Origin: DASQJL01 sp036380835
GTDB taxonomy: Bacteria > Eisenbacteria > RBG-16-71-46 > SZUA-252
Length of the DNA stretch: 24,457 nt
Direction: 5' to 3'
NCBI GenBank assembly: GCA_036380835.1
Contig: DASVDZ010000015.1
Location: forward strand, 1 to 24,457
In this document: one piece after another, positions 14,828 through 21,759 of the stretch
Numbering within the stretch: position 1 is the first letter of the stretch
Layout of the letters: each line of letters starts with the position of its first letter
Position numbers and translations under genes: made by a program
The notes under the pieces: generated by a model
The model's input: only the letters and a program-made list of their open reading frames with translations
Told to the model about the DNA's origin: nothing
Database searches by the model: none

Positions 14828-16159
14828 TCAGAGTGAGAAGTAATCCGCGTGGATGCGGCGCGGACTGACGCCGAGGCGCCTCAGCCCGCGGACCAGGGCC
14901 GTCATCATGGGCGGCGGACAGCACAGATAGAACGCCTTGCCGTCGGTCCCCCCGCAGAGGCGGGCGAGTCGATCGGCGTCGAGCCTTCCGGTCTCTCCCT
15001 CCCAGGTGGCCGGCGCCTGGTCGAGGATGGGAACGACTCGTAGCGACGGCCACACGCCCGCCCGCATCGCCTCCAGCTCCTCGGTGAACAGCAGGTCGGC
15101 GGCCGTCCTGCAGGCGTAGGCGAGCAGCACGCGCCGCTCCTCCGAGCGGTCGCGCATGGATCGCAGCATGCTCATCAACGGCGTGATCCCGACGCCGCCC
15201 GCGACGAAGACCAGATCCCGCTCCTCGGGGTGGAGCGCGTGCGAGAACCGACCGAACGGCCCGTGGACCGTGGCGAGGGCCCCGGGGCGGACGCGGCCGA
15301 TCCCGGCCGTGAAGTCGCCGCTCTCCTTGATCGTGAGACCGATCCGGCCCGGCCGCGCGGGGCTCGACGCGATGGTGAAGGGGTGCTCTTCGGGGGGAAC
15401 CCCCGCGCCGTGCAGGCGCAGGAACTGGAACTGCCCGGGGACGAAGCGGAACGGGCGGCCACGCGGCGCCTCCAGGGTCAGCGTCCAGACGCGCGCCGCC
15501 TCCGGCTCCACGGCGATCACGCGAAACGGGCGGCGGAGCATCAGCCTGGGTCGGACGACGCGGCCGTAGAACCAAGATCCGAAGGTGATGGCCGCCATCG
15601 CCCCCCAAACGAGCAGCCCGCCGCCCCGCATGTCCTCGCCGGCGGCCACGCTGTGAACGAAACCGAGCGTCAGGATCGTCAAGGCGACCGGTTGGTGGAT
15701 GCGGCGCCACTGGTCGTAGGAGAGACGAACGACCCGGCGCGATGCGCTCACGACCACGTGGAGGAGCAGCACCGTGAGCGCCACGCGGCCCACCCAGACG
15801 TACCAATCGACGCGCAGCCCGACGAGCAGGGACCACCCCTCCTCTCGCGCGACCAGAAGGGGGTGCACGCAGAGCAACGCCGTGGCCAGGAGCGCCATCG
15901 CCCGATGGAACACGAAGAGCACGTCGAGCCCGAACGGGGCCTCCACCCAGGAGAGACGGGCCGTGATCACGAACTGGAGCGCGAGGGTCGTGAAGGCGAC
16001 CACGGCGCAGTCGACGCCCACCTCCGCGACACGCAGGTGATCGGACGCCCGATTCAGCGCCGCGAAGGCCACCAGCGGCGTCACGGCCAACAGGGGATAG
16101 AGCGTCACCAGGAACACGCCCCACGCTTTGCCCGCGAACCACGGCGGGGAGGAGTTCAT
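14828..16159 (-). CDS. Di-haem ferric-reductase-like membrane flavoprotein (FRE/NOX type)
   Basis: 443-residue oxidoreductase. N-terminal half: about six membrane helices with two HX13H pairs, His85/His99 and His155/His169, as expected for two stacked b-haems. C-terminal half: FAD-binding barrel with HPFTIASSP (259-267) and a nicotinamide-binding domain with GGVGITP (321-327), ending YLCCPPPMM, a variant of the usual CGPPxM. It should carry electrons from cytosolic NAD(P)H across the membrane to an acceptor outside, such as Fe3+, Cu2+ or O2. The gene directly follows an exported cupredoxin-like gene, an obvious candidate partner. ATG at 16159 is chosen because GAGG is six bases upstream and it opens just before the first helix; the frame extends further but as low-complexity sequence. 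Confidence 0.88.
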   Translation of the reverse strand: MNSSPPWFAGKAWGVFLVTLYPLLAVTPLVAFAALNRASDHLRVAEVGVDCAVVAFTTLALQFVITARLSWVEAPFGLDVLFVFHRAMALLATALLCVHPLLVAREEGWSLLVGLRVDWYVWVGRVALTVLLLHVVVSASRRVVRLSYDQWRRIHQPVALTILTLGFVHSVAAGEDMRGGGLLVWGAMAAITFGSWFYGRVVRPRLMLRRPFRVIAVEPEAARVWTLTLEAPRGRPFRFVPGQFQFLRLHGAGVPPEEHPFTIASSPARPGRIGLTIKESGDFTAGIGRVRPGALATVHGPFGRFSHALHPEERDLVFVAGGVGITPLMSMLRSMRDRSEERRVLLAYACRTAADLLFTEELEAMRAGVWPSLRVVPILDQAPATWEGETGRLDADRLARLCGGTDGKAFYLCCPPPMMTALVRGLRRLGVSPRRIHADYFSL

Positions 16160-16188
16160 GTCGGGCCTCGGCGGGCGCACGCGCCCGC

Positions 16189-17424
16189 CTACATGGCCTC
16201 CGCTTTGCCGCTCGACTTCTCCCAGTTCACGAACAGGAATCCGCCCGGCGTGTCGAAGGGAGGCGTGCCCGGCGCCGAGGTGACCTGGAGCTGGAGCTCC
16301 TCGACGGGCCGCTCGGAGCAGTCCCAGCAGTCCAGCGCCCAATCGCTCGTCCGGCGCGTGCGCGAGAGGAGCATGACGTGCACCATCGCGTTGTCCGTGA
16401 CCAGCTGGTCGTTCTTGTAGAGGTGCGCGATCGACCAGAGCGCGACCGAGCTCTGGATCGTGGGAACGAGCGGCGTATGGACGTTCGAGGCGCCGTGGTA
16501 GAAGAGGCCCATGATCACGCCGCCGAAGCGCGGGTTATAGGGAATGTCCTTGGTCTGGACGCGATCCATGACCAGCTTCCAGCGCGCGCCGTCCTTCGCG
16601 GTGAACTGGGCCACGCCGGACACCGAGTCGCCCGCCGCCCCGCGATCGATCGCCAGGATCGAGATCTGCCCGGCGATCTTCGCGACGTTGTTCGAGTAGG
16701 GGCCCATGTGGGCCTTCTTGGCGAGGTCGGCCTTCTGGTCCTCCGGCCGGCTCTGGATGACGGCCATGGCGCTGTCGGCGAACGGGAAGGGGCCCGGCAG
16801 GATCTGGATCACCGGGCCGCCGCCCACGACCTTGATGATCTTCACGCCGCCCTCGGCCCCCTGTGCCGGCGCCATCGCGCGCATGTCGTGCATCGCGGCG
16901 TGCTCGGTGGCGTATTCCGCGTCGTCGTCGTCGCCGCCTCCGGCGTACTCGTCGTCGTCATCCTTCCCACCCTTCACCTGGGCGGCGTCGTTCTCGGCGG
17001 AGGCCTGCTTCGTCTCGCCGACCGACAGGCGATTCGTCATCCCCAGCATCTTGTGCGAGCCCTTCCCGACCGGGCAGTAGGCCTCGTACGCGCCGTCGCG
17101 GAGGTCGAGCGCCAGGGTCGCGCTGGCGCCGGGCATGATTCGGGGGGTACTCTTCTCGACGCCGCGCCCCTCGATCTCGAGCGCGTGGGGGACCTTGCCG
17201 GTGTTCGTGACCTCGAATACGACCGGTCCGGGCGGAACCGTCTCCGGCGTGAGCGAGACCTTCCACTCGTCGAGTCTCACTTGGACGCTGGTCGGCTTGG
17301 CCCTCTCCTCGGCGTTCACGCGCGGCGCGAGCGTCGCCAGGAGCGCGAGGCCGAAGCAGAGCAGGTACCCCGTGGGCATGAAGCGGGCGAAGCTACGGGT
17401 GCGGCGCTTCGATACGGCATTCAT
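16189..17424 (-). CDS. Exported cupredoxin-like protein with acidic linker and unrecognised C-terminal domain
   Basis: 411-residue protein. A signal peptide or anchor (about 1-38, RVNAEE) precedes a plastocyanin-like domain (45-137) whose probable type 1 copper ligands are His80 (GKVPHALEI), Cys117 (YCPVG), His124 and Met129 (SHKMLGM); the Cys-His loop is longer than the usual CxxxxH. A linker with two Asp4 clusters (155-158, 165-168) and EHAAMHDM (174-181) could bind more metal. Residues about 190-411 form a domain I do not recognise, with CWDCSE (about 363-368) as a possible metal or disulfide site. It is probably periplasmic or membrane-anchored and involved in electron transfer or copper handling. 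GGAGG lies nine bases before ATG. It heads the operon opposite an ECF sigma gene. Confidence 0.75.
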   Translation of the reverse strand: MNAVSKRRTRSFARFMPTGYLLCFGLALLATLAPRVNAEERAKPTSVQVRLDEWKVSLTPETVPPGPVVFEVTNTGKVPHALEIEGRGVEKSTPRIMPGASATLALDLRDGAYEAYCPVGKGSHKMLGMTNRLSVGETKQASAENDAAQVKGGKDDDDEYAGGGDDDDAEYATEHAAMHDMRAMAPAQGAEGGVKIIKVVGGGPVIQILPGPFPFADSAMAVIQSRPEDQKADLAKKAHMGPYSNNVAKIAGQISILAIDRGAAGDSVSGVAQFTAKDGARWKLVMDRVQTKDIPYNPRFGGVIMGLFYHGASNVHTPLVPTIQSSVALWSIAHLYKNDQLVTDNAMVHVMLLSRTRRTSDWALDCWDCSERPVEELQLQVTSAPGTPPFDTPGGFLFVNWEKSSGKAEAM

Positions 17425-17463
17425 GGGACGACCTCCAGGTGTGGGTTCGTGCTGAGGGTTTGT

Positions 17464-17471
17464 GCTACGTT
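17464..17471 (+). promoter_or_regulatory. Possible housekeeping promoter box upstream of the sigma gene
   Basis: GCTACGTT (TACGTT at 17466-17471) matches the GCTANNNT boxes seen elsewhere in the window. If active it would give a roughly 100-base leader to the sigma gene and would overlap the opposing ECF-type start region. Confidence 0.3.
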
Positions 17472-17481
17472 CCACCGACCC

Positions 17482-17508
17482 TGACCTGGGGGGGCACGAA
17501 GTTATTCC
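17482..17508 (-). promoter_or_regulatory. ECF-type promoter reading into the cupredoxin operon
   Basis: Reading on the minus strand, GGAATAA (17508-17502) is followed, 16 bases further on, by GTCA (17485-17482). This is the form of an ECF -35 (GGAAY) and -10 (GTC) pair. The start would fall near 17475, giving about a 50-base leader to ATG 17424. It is a mirror image of the element at 17534-17560. Confidence 0.6.
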
Positions 17509-17533
17509 GGGGCCCGAAATACCCCGCGAGGCG

Positions 17534-17560
17534 GGAATAAATCGTTCGCTCGGAGAGTCT
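17534..17560 (+). promoter_or_regulatory. ECF-type promoter reading into the sigma factor gene
   Basis: GGAATAA (17534-17540), then 16 bases, then GTCT (17557-17560), an ECF -35/-10 pair with spacing identical to the minus-strand copy. The start would fall near 17567, 15 bases before GTG 17582. The two GGAATAA arms also form a 7-bp inverted repeat with a 25-base centre that contains GGGG and CCCC blocks. Confidence 0.6.
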
Positions 17561-17581
17561 CTACGGGAGGAAGTGCCGCGC

Positions 17582-18154
17582 GTGACCCACGAGGAGAGAC
17601 CCGAGGCGACCGGCCCTGAACGGCACCTCTCCGCGCGAGAGCTGGACCGCTTCAACGAGTGCGTCCTGCCTTACTTGGATGCGGCGCACAACCTGGCGCG
17701 CTACCTGCTCCGCGACGGACACGAAGCGGAGGACGCCGTCCAGGACGCCTTCCTGCGCGCCATCCGCTATTTCGACGGCTTCCGCGGCGGGGACGGGCGC
17801 GCTTGGCTCCTGAGCATCGTCCGGAACACGTGCTTCACGCGGCTCCGCGACCGGAGCGCGAGCCGCGAGAACGTGGAGTTCGTCGAAGAGATTCATACGA
17901 CGGGGGAAGAGTCGCCGGGGCCCGACGTCGAGCTGGAGCGCAAGGCGGCCACACAGTCGGTGCGCGAAGGGCTCGACCGGCTCGCGGCCGAATTCCGCGA
18001 GGTCTTGGTGCTGCGCGAGCTGGAGGGCCTGTCCTACAAGGAGATCGCCCAGGTCTCGGGCGTGCCCATCGGCACGGTGATGTCGCGCCTCGCCCGCGGG
18101 CGGAAGCAACTCCTGGGCGCTCTGCGCCCCAAGGCGCCGGAGGAGAAGGGCTGA
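17582..18154 (+). CDS. ECF-family RNA polymerase sigma factor
   Basis: 190-residue sigma-70 family factor. Region 2 is visible in DAVQDAFLRAIRYFDGF and the GRAWLLSIVRNTCFTRLR stretch; region 4 in REVLVLRELEGLSYKEIAQVSGVPIGTVMSRLARGRKQLL, a helix-turn-helix that reads the -35 element. No long region 3, no N-terminal region 1.1. I chose GTG 17582 because GGGAGGA (17565-17571) is ten bases upstream; the frame is open to 17462 but the added 40 residues do not look like protein. It is followed after one base by its membrane anti-sigma factor, and its own promoter region carries a pair of divergent ECF-type elements, so autoregulation is likely. Confidence 0.93.
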   Translation: MTHEERPEATGPERHLSARELDRFNECVLPYLDAAHNLARYLLRDGHEAEDAVQDAFLRAIRYFDGFRGGDGRAWLLSIVRNTCFTRLRDRSASRENVEFVEEIHTTGEESPGPDVELERKAATQSVREGLDRLAAEFREVLVLRELEGLSYKEIAQVSGVPIGTVMSRLARGRKQLLGALRPKAPEEKG

Positions 18155-18155
18155 T

Positions 18156-18929
18156 ATGAAGTGCGAAGAGGTCGCGGAACGGCTCTCGGCGTTCCAGGAC
18201 GACGAGCTCGACCCGGTGACGAGCCGAGAGATCGAGCGGCACCTGGACGGCTGCGCGAGCTGCGCCGAGGCTCTCGGCCGGATGATGGAGCTTTCCGAGC
18301 GCCTGCGCGAGGAAGCGCCCTACTACCGCGCACCGGATTCGTTGCGTGCTCGCGTGAGCCAGGCCGCGTGGAGCGGGGCGAGCCGCGGGCGGGCCACGGC
18401 GCGCCCCCGCATGGGCGTTCGGGGCCGCGGATGGCTCGCCGCCGCCGCGGCCGTCCTGGCCGTCGCCGGCGGCACCTGGATCTTCTCGTCGCTCCAGGGG
18501 CAGGCGGGCTTCGCGTCCATCGAGCGGGAAGTGGTGTCGAGCCACGTTCGATCGCTCATGGCCAATCACCTGATGGACGTCGCCTCCACGGATCAACACA
18601 CGGTCAAGCCGTGGTTCAACGGCAAGCTCGACTTCTCGCCTCCGGTCACGGACTTCGCCGCGTCCGGCTATCCGCTCATCGGGGGGCGGCTCGACTACCT
18701 GCGCGGCCACTCGGTCGCCGCTCTCGTCTACCAGCGTCGCCAGCACGTGATCAACGTGTTCGTCTGGCCGGACGAGCGGGCGACGGGCGCGGCGGGCGCG
18801 CCGCGGACCCTGCAGGGGTACCACGTCATCCACGAGACCCACGCCGGGACGACCTACTGGATCGTGTCGGACCTGAATCCGGAGGAGCTGTCCGCGTTCG
18901 CGAAGCTGTTGGTCGCCGCGCTTCGCTAG
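18156..18929 (+). CDS. Transmembrane zinc-finger anti-sigma factor
   Basis: 257-residue membrane regulator that should hold the adjacent ECF sigma factor inactive. The N-terminal domain has Cys3 and the HX3CX2C motif (His29, Cys33, Cys36) of ZAS domains. One membrane helix spans about 92-113. The periplasmic part contains the conserved stretches HTVKPWFNGKLDFSPPV and FPLIGG-like YPLIGGRLDYL, then HVINVFVWP, as in a widespread anti-sigma family. It would sense an external or membrane signal, plausibly redox or copper stress given the divergent operon. The ATG overlaps the sigma gene's end by spacing of one base, with GGAGG about a dozen bases ahead. Its stop shares a palindromic CTAG with the opposite EamA gene. 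Confidence 0.92.
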   Translation: MKCEEVAERLSAFQDDELDPVTSREIERHLDGCASCAEALGRMMELSERLREEAPYYRAPDSLRARVSQAAWSGASRGRATARPRMGVRGRGWLAAAAAVLAVAGGTWIFSSLQGQAGFASIEREVVSSHVRSLMANHLMDVASTDQHTVKPWFNGKLDFSPPVTDFAASGYPLIGGRLDYLRGHSVAALVYQRRQHVINVFVWPDERATGAAGAPRTLQGYHVIHETHAGTTYWIVSDLNPEELSAFAKLLVAALR

Positions 18930-19837
18930 GTCTCCGGGGCCTCCGCCTCCAGCGCCGCGGCGCCGCCCGGCGCCTTCTGCACCAGAACGACGCCGCCCAG
19001 GAGCAAGAGCCCTCCGGCGATCGTCGCGATCCCGACGCGCTCGCCCAGGAGCGCCATCGCGGCGGCCAGCGTCACCAGCGGCTCCAGGTAGAGGAACGCC
19101 GCCACGCGCGACGCCTCCATCCGCTGGAGCGCCCCGTACCAGAAGAGGTAGCCGAGGCCCGAGCAGGCGATGCCGAGGAAGAGGAGCGAGGCCCAGCCGA
19201 TCGGGCTCAGCCGCCCGAAGTCGCGCCACCCCGACGTGGCGACGAACACGGGCGTCAGCGCGATCCATCCGCAGAGCATCGCCCCGGTCGTGGCGCGCGT
19301 CGGGCCGAGCCGCCGAATCGTCGGATGGCTGAGCACCGTGTAGATCGCCCAGTTGACCGTGCTGGCGAGGATCAGCAGGTCGCCGCGCGTCGAGGGGAGC
19401 GCGAGGACCCCGGCGTCGAGGCGCCCGCGCGTCATGACGAGGATCGCCCCGGCGAGCCCGACGAGGAGCCCCACCACCTTGACCGGACCGAGCGGCTCCC
19501 GGAGCGTCGCCGCCGCGAGAAGCGCCGCCCAGATCGGCGTCAACCCGATCAGCCAGCCGGTGTTCGTGGCGGTGGTCATCGTGAGCGCGAAGGCCTGGAG
19601 GAGCTGGTGGAACGCGACGCCGACGATCCCCATGACCGCGAGCGGGCGCCACGCGCCGCGCGGCGGGAGGGGGTTCCCGCCCCGGACCGCGAGGATGCCG
19701 AAGAGGAGGAGGGTGCCCAGGCCGGCGCGGCAGAAGATGAGGGTGGCGGGCGAGATCTCGCGGACCACGGCCTTCGTGGCGACGAACGACACGCCCCAGA
19801 AGGTGATCGCGAGGAGCACGCCGACCCGCGGTGGCAT
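18926..19837 (-). CDS. EamA/DMT-family transporter
   Basis: 303-residue inner-membrane carrier with about ten hydrophobic segments in two EamA halves. Opening FWGVSFVATKAVVREISPATLIFCR is typical of the first repeat; the second has LLILASTVNWAIYTVLSHP and the GYLFWYGALQRMEASRVAAFLYLEPLVT segment that characterises the family. Such proteins export amino acids or other metabolites; the substrate cannot be read from sequence. ATG 19837 lies five bases after a CATACT promoter box on the minus strand, indicating a leaderless mRNA. It converges on the anti-sigma gene, and the two stops share the four-base CTAG. Confidence 0.92.
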   Translation of the reverse strand: MPPRVGVLLAITFWGVSFVATKAVVREISPATLIFCRAGLGTLLLFGILAVRGGNPLPPRGAWRPLAVMGIVGVAFHQLLQAFALTMTTATNTGWLIGLTPIWAALLAAATLREPLGPVKVVGLLVGLAGAILVMTRGRLDAGVLALPSTRGDLLILASTVNWAIYTVLSHPTIRRLGPTRATTGAMLCGWIALTPVFVATSGWRDFGRLSPIGWASLLFLGIACSGLGYLFWYGALQRMEASRVAAFLYLEPLVTLAAAMALLGERVGIATIAGGLLLLGGVVLVQKAPGGAAALEAEAPET

Positions 19838-19848
19838 GGCGCAGTATG
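19838..19848 (-). promoter_or_regulatory. Leaderless-type promoter box of the EamA gene
   Basis: On the minus strand GCCATACT ends at 19843, with CATACT (19848-19843), five bases before ATG 19837. A start seven bases past the box falls on the start codon. There is no ribosome-binding site in between. Confidence 0.4.
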
Positions 19849-19966
19849 GCGGGTCGCCGCGGCGGAATCAATCGGGGGCGGGGCACCGAAAAGGGGCTCA
19901 GGTCGGCGGCGGGAGCTGCCGATAGATCCGAGGTGGTATGTGCCCGGGTCGATGGAGGAACACGAC

Positions 19967-20530
19967 ATGAACACGAATCGAAGGGGATGGCGCGACATGC
20001 TTCTGTCCGTGCTGGCGATGATCGGCATCCTCGGAGCCGGCGCCATGGCGCGGGCCGGCGAAGCGTCGAGCCCGGCCGTCGACGAGGCCAAGGCCGAGAA
20101 GGCCGATCTCTCCGAGGTGCGGGAGCGGGCCGCGTCCATGCCGATCGACCGGCGCGAGGACATCGACAAGCGGATCGCGGTCACGATCTCGCGGGTCAAC
20201 GACGACGCGAGATCCAAGGGCCAGGTCGCCATCGCCGCGCGCCTGGCGGCGGAGTTCTCCGAGACGAGCGACGCCCTGATGGACGAGAAGAGCGATCACG
20301 GCTTCAGCTGGGGCGAGCTGGTCATCGCCCACACCCTCCTCGCGAACTCGACCCGCCTCGTGACCCTCCACGACCTGGCGACGCTTCGTGGCGACGGCTA
20401 CGGCTGGGCCGCCATCGCGTACGGGCTCCGGTTCCACCTGGAGGACTTCGAGGACATGATCCGCGCCGAGGGGCGCGTCGCGATGGGGCTCTCGCGGGGC
20501 GAGGGGAAGGCGGGCGTGGGGGGGAAGTAG
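19967..20530 (+). CDS. Exported protein of unknown function, 187 residues
   Basis: Start ATG 19967 with GGAGGA (19954-19959) seven bases ahead. A signal peptide (about 1-30, ending AMARA) is followed by a charged, helical region rich in Glu/Asp/Arg (35-100), then a segment with GFSWGELVIAHTLLANS and the related GYGWAAIAYGLRFHL, a G-x-x-W-x-x-(I/L)-x-x pattern occurring twice. I do not recognise the family with confidence. It is probably periplasmic. It is not obviously in an operon: a 129-base gap precedes it, and the following gene begins 113 bases later. Composition is as in neighbours, though the next genes are less GC-biased. Confidence 0.75.
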   Translation: MNTNRRGWRDMLLSVLAMIGILGAGAMARAGEASSPAVDEAKAEKADLSEVRERAASMPIDRREDIDKRIAVTISRVNDDARSKGQVAIAARLAAEFSETSDALMDEKSDHGFSWGELVIAHTLLANSTRLVTLHDLATLRGDGYGWAAIAYGLRFHLEDFEDMIRAEGRVAMGLSRGEGKAGVGGK

Positions 20531-20643
20531 GGGGGTGATCGGCGCCGCGCGTGGGCGCCCGGACCAACCCTCCTTGACTCGGTGTGTGGTCTCAGCGAGG
20601 CTCTTCGCGAGGGGGATCATCAGCCGCGAGCCGAGGGGGGCCC

Positions 20644-21453
20644 ATGTTCGATCGATTTCAGATCGTGATGACGCTCGTGACGGGAGGCGTGGTCCTGCTC
20701 GCGCTACCTCTGTCCGCTCGCGCTTCCGAGTCATCGCACACGGCCGCCGTACGTATCGTTCTCACCGATGGCGACACGCTTCATGCCGCTCGCGTTCGCC
20801 CTGCCTCGCTCGACACCGTTCCATCCCCTTACGATCCGGAGCCGAACGGGCGGGAAGAGTCCCCTGGCGAAGATCGGCCGAGCCAACGACGCATACCCGC
20901 ACTGACGTGGCGGGGACGCCCGGTCGCGGAGACCCGGTCCTTCATGATCACGGAGTTCGGCGTGCTCGAGCGGATCGACGACTATCCCTACCTCGGCGGC
21001 GATTCGCGCATCGCATTCTCGTTCGATCTGGGCTGGATGAGGAACATCACCGAGCGCGGCGCGGTCGGGTTCAGCGGATACGCCCTGGTCTCCGATCCCA
21101 CGACGAGGATGGGCATCCGGGCGCGCTACCGGCGATGGCTCTCCCGGAAGACATCGATCGACATTTCGCCTGGTATCTTGCTCAGTGGGGAGGACAGCGG
21201 AATCGAGTACGACCCGCCGGGGTTCGTTCTCGGGGCCACGCTGAACGCGGGGGACCTCGTGGCCCTGACGGTCGACGCGGAGTACGCCAGGAACCTCGAC
21301 CTCGTCCACGATACGCCCCCACTTCGGTGGGAGGAGCGAACCGACGTTGCATGGCGGGCCGGCGCCAAGTTGGGCTCGGGCCTGGGACTCCTGGGGGCCG
21401 CCGGTTTCTTCGGCCTCGTCCTTTACGTGGGCCTGAGCGGCGGGTTCGATTGA
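20644..21453 (+). CDS. Exported protein of unknown function, 269 residues
   Basis: ATG 20644 begins a hydrophobic signal-like stretch (MFDRFQIVMTLVTGGVVLLALPLSARA), cleaved about residue 27. After a short Pro/Glu-rich part (55-80) come alternating hydrophobic and polar segments, such as RIAFSFDLGWMRNITER, VGFSGYALVSDP and ATLNAGDLVALTVDAEYARN, that look like beta-strands of an outer-membrane barrel. The C-terminus is a glycine-rich GLGLLGAAGFFGLVLYVGLSG, which could be a membrane segment. I do not recognise the family; a barrel-like assignment is inference. Only a weak G-rich ribosome-binding site is present. Codon choice is more mixed than in the first 20 kb. Confidence 0.65.
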   Translation: MFDRFQIVMTLVTGGVVLLALPLSARASESSHTAAVRIVLTDGDTLHAARVRPASLDTVPSPYDPEPNGREESPGEDRPSQRRIPALTWRGRPVAETRSFMITEFGVLERIDDYPYLGGDSRIAFSFDLGWMRNITERGAVGFSGYALVSDPTTRMGIRARYRRWLSRKTSIDISPGILLSGEDSGIEYDPPGFVLGATLNAGDLVALTVDAEYARNLDLVHDTPPLRWEERTDVAWRAGAKLGSGLGLLGAAGFFGLVLYVGLSGGFD

Positions 21454-21528
21454 CCGCGGGGTCTGGGCCGGATGACCGAGACGAACAGGATCACTTCCCG
21501 CAGTCATCAACCGCAGCCTGATTCGGTG

Positions 21529-21534
21529 TAAGTT
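21529..21534 (+). promoter_or_regulatory. Promoter-like box ahead of the tRNA relic
   Basis: TGTAAGTT (TAAGTT at 21529-21534) lies 18 bases before the tRNA-like sequence, the placement expected for a tRNA promoter. It resembles the TAAGCT box at 23097. Confidence 0.35.
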
Positions 21535-21552
21535 CCACTCCCGCAATCGCGC

Positions 21553-21583
21553 GGAGGGGTGGCCGAGTGGCCCGAGCCACCAG
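21553..21583 (+). pseudogene. Truncated tRNA-Ser-like 5' fragment
   Basis: The 18 bases from 21553 to 21570 match the 5' end of class II bacterial tRNAs such as tRNA-Ser: a seven-base GGAGGGG acceptor strand, TG at positions 8-9, a GCC D-stem, and the D-loop GAGTGG. Beyond about 21583 the match fails: the D-stem does not close as GGC, and no anticodon arm, T-arm or CCCCTCC acceptor complement follows within 200 bases. A promoter-like box precedes it. I take it as a tRNA gene fragment, possibly left by integration or deletion. Confidence 0.4.
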
Positions 21584-21759
21584 AGGCGTTGCGCGAGCAG
21601 ACATTCAACGTTCCAACCCATTGACGAGATCGCTGCGCGGAACGATGCTATTTGGAGTCGCTTTCGGATGCCGCTGCGTTTCGAACGCATGGAACTCAAC
21701 TCCGTCGGCCGGCGGCTGCCCGGCGCGTTCCGCCTCGCACGCCGCTGGAAGGAGGGGCG

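Larger units (their letters stand above)
21454..21759. other. 306-base intergenic region holding the tRNA relic
   Basis: Apart from the promoter-like box and tRNA-like fragment, I see no gene here. GC content is visibly lower than in the flanking genes from about 21600 to 21700. The end carries the GGAAGGAGGGG ribosome-binding site (21747-21757) of the next gene. Confidence 0.5.

Noticed and set aside
17462..17581. Extension of the sigma factor to GTG 17462
   Set aside because: Includes the ECF-type promoter elements and encodes non-family sequence; GTG 17582 has a good ribosome-binding site.
20541..20559. GGCGCC...GGCGCC pair as a terminator
   Set aside because: Six-base self-palindromes are frequent in GC-rich DNA and no T run follows.
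21652..21759. Extension of the PKD protein to 21652
   Set aside because: ATG 21760 has a strong ribosome-binding site and starts a signal peptide; the upstream text is not protein-like.
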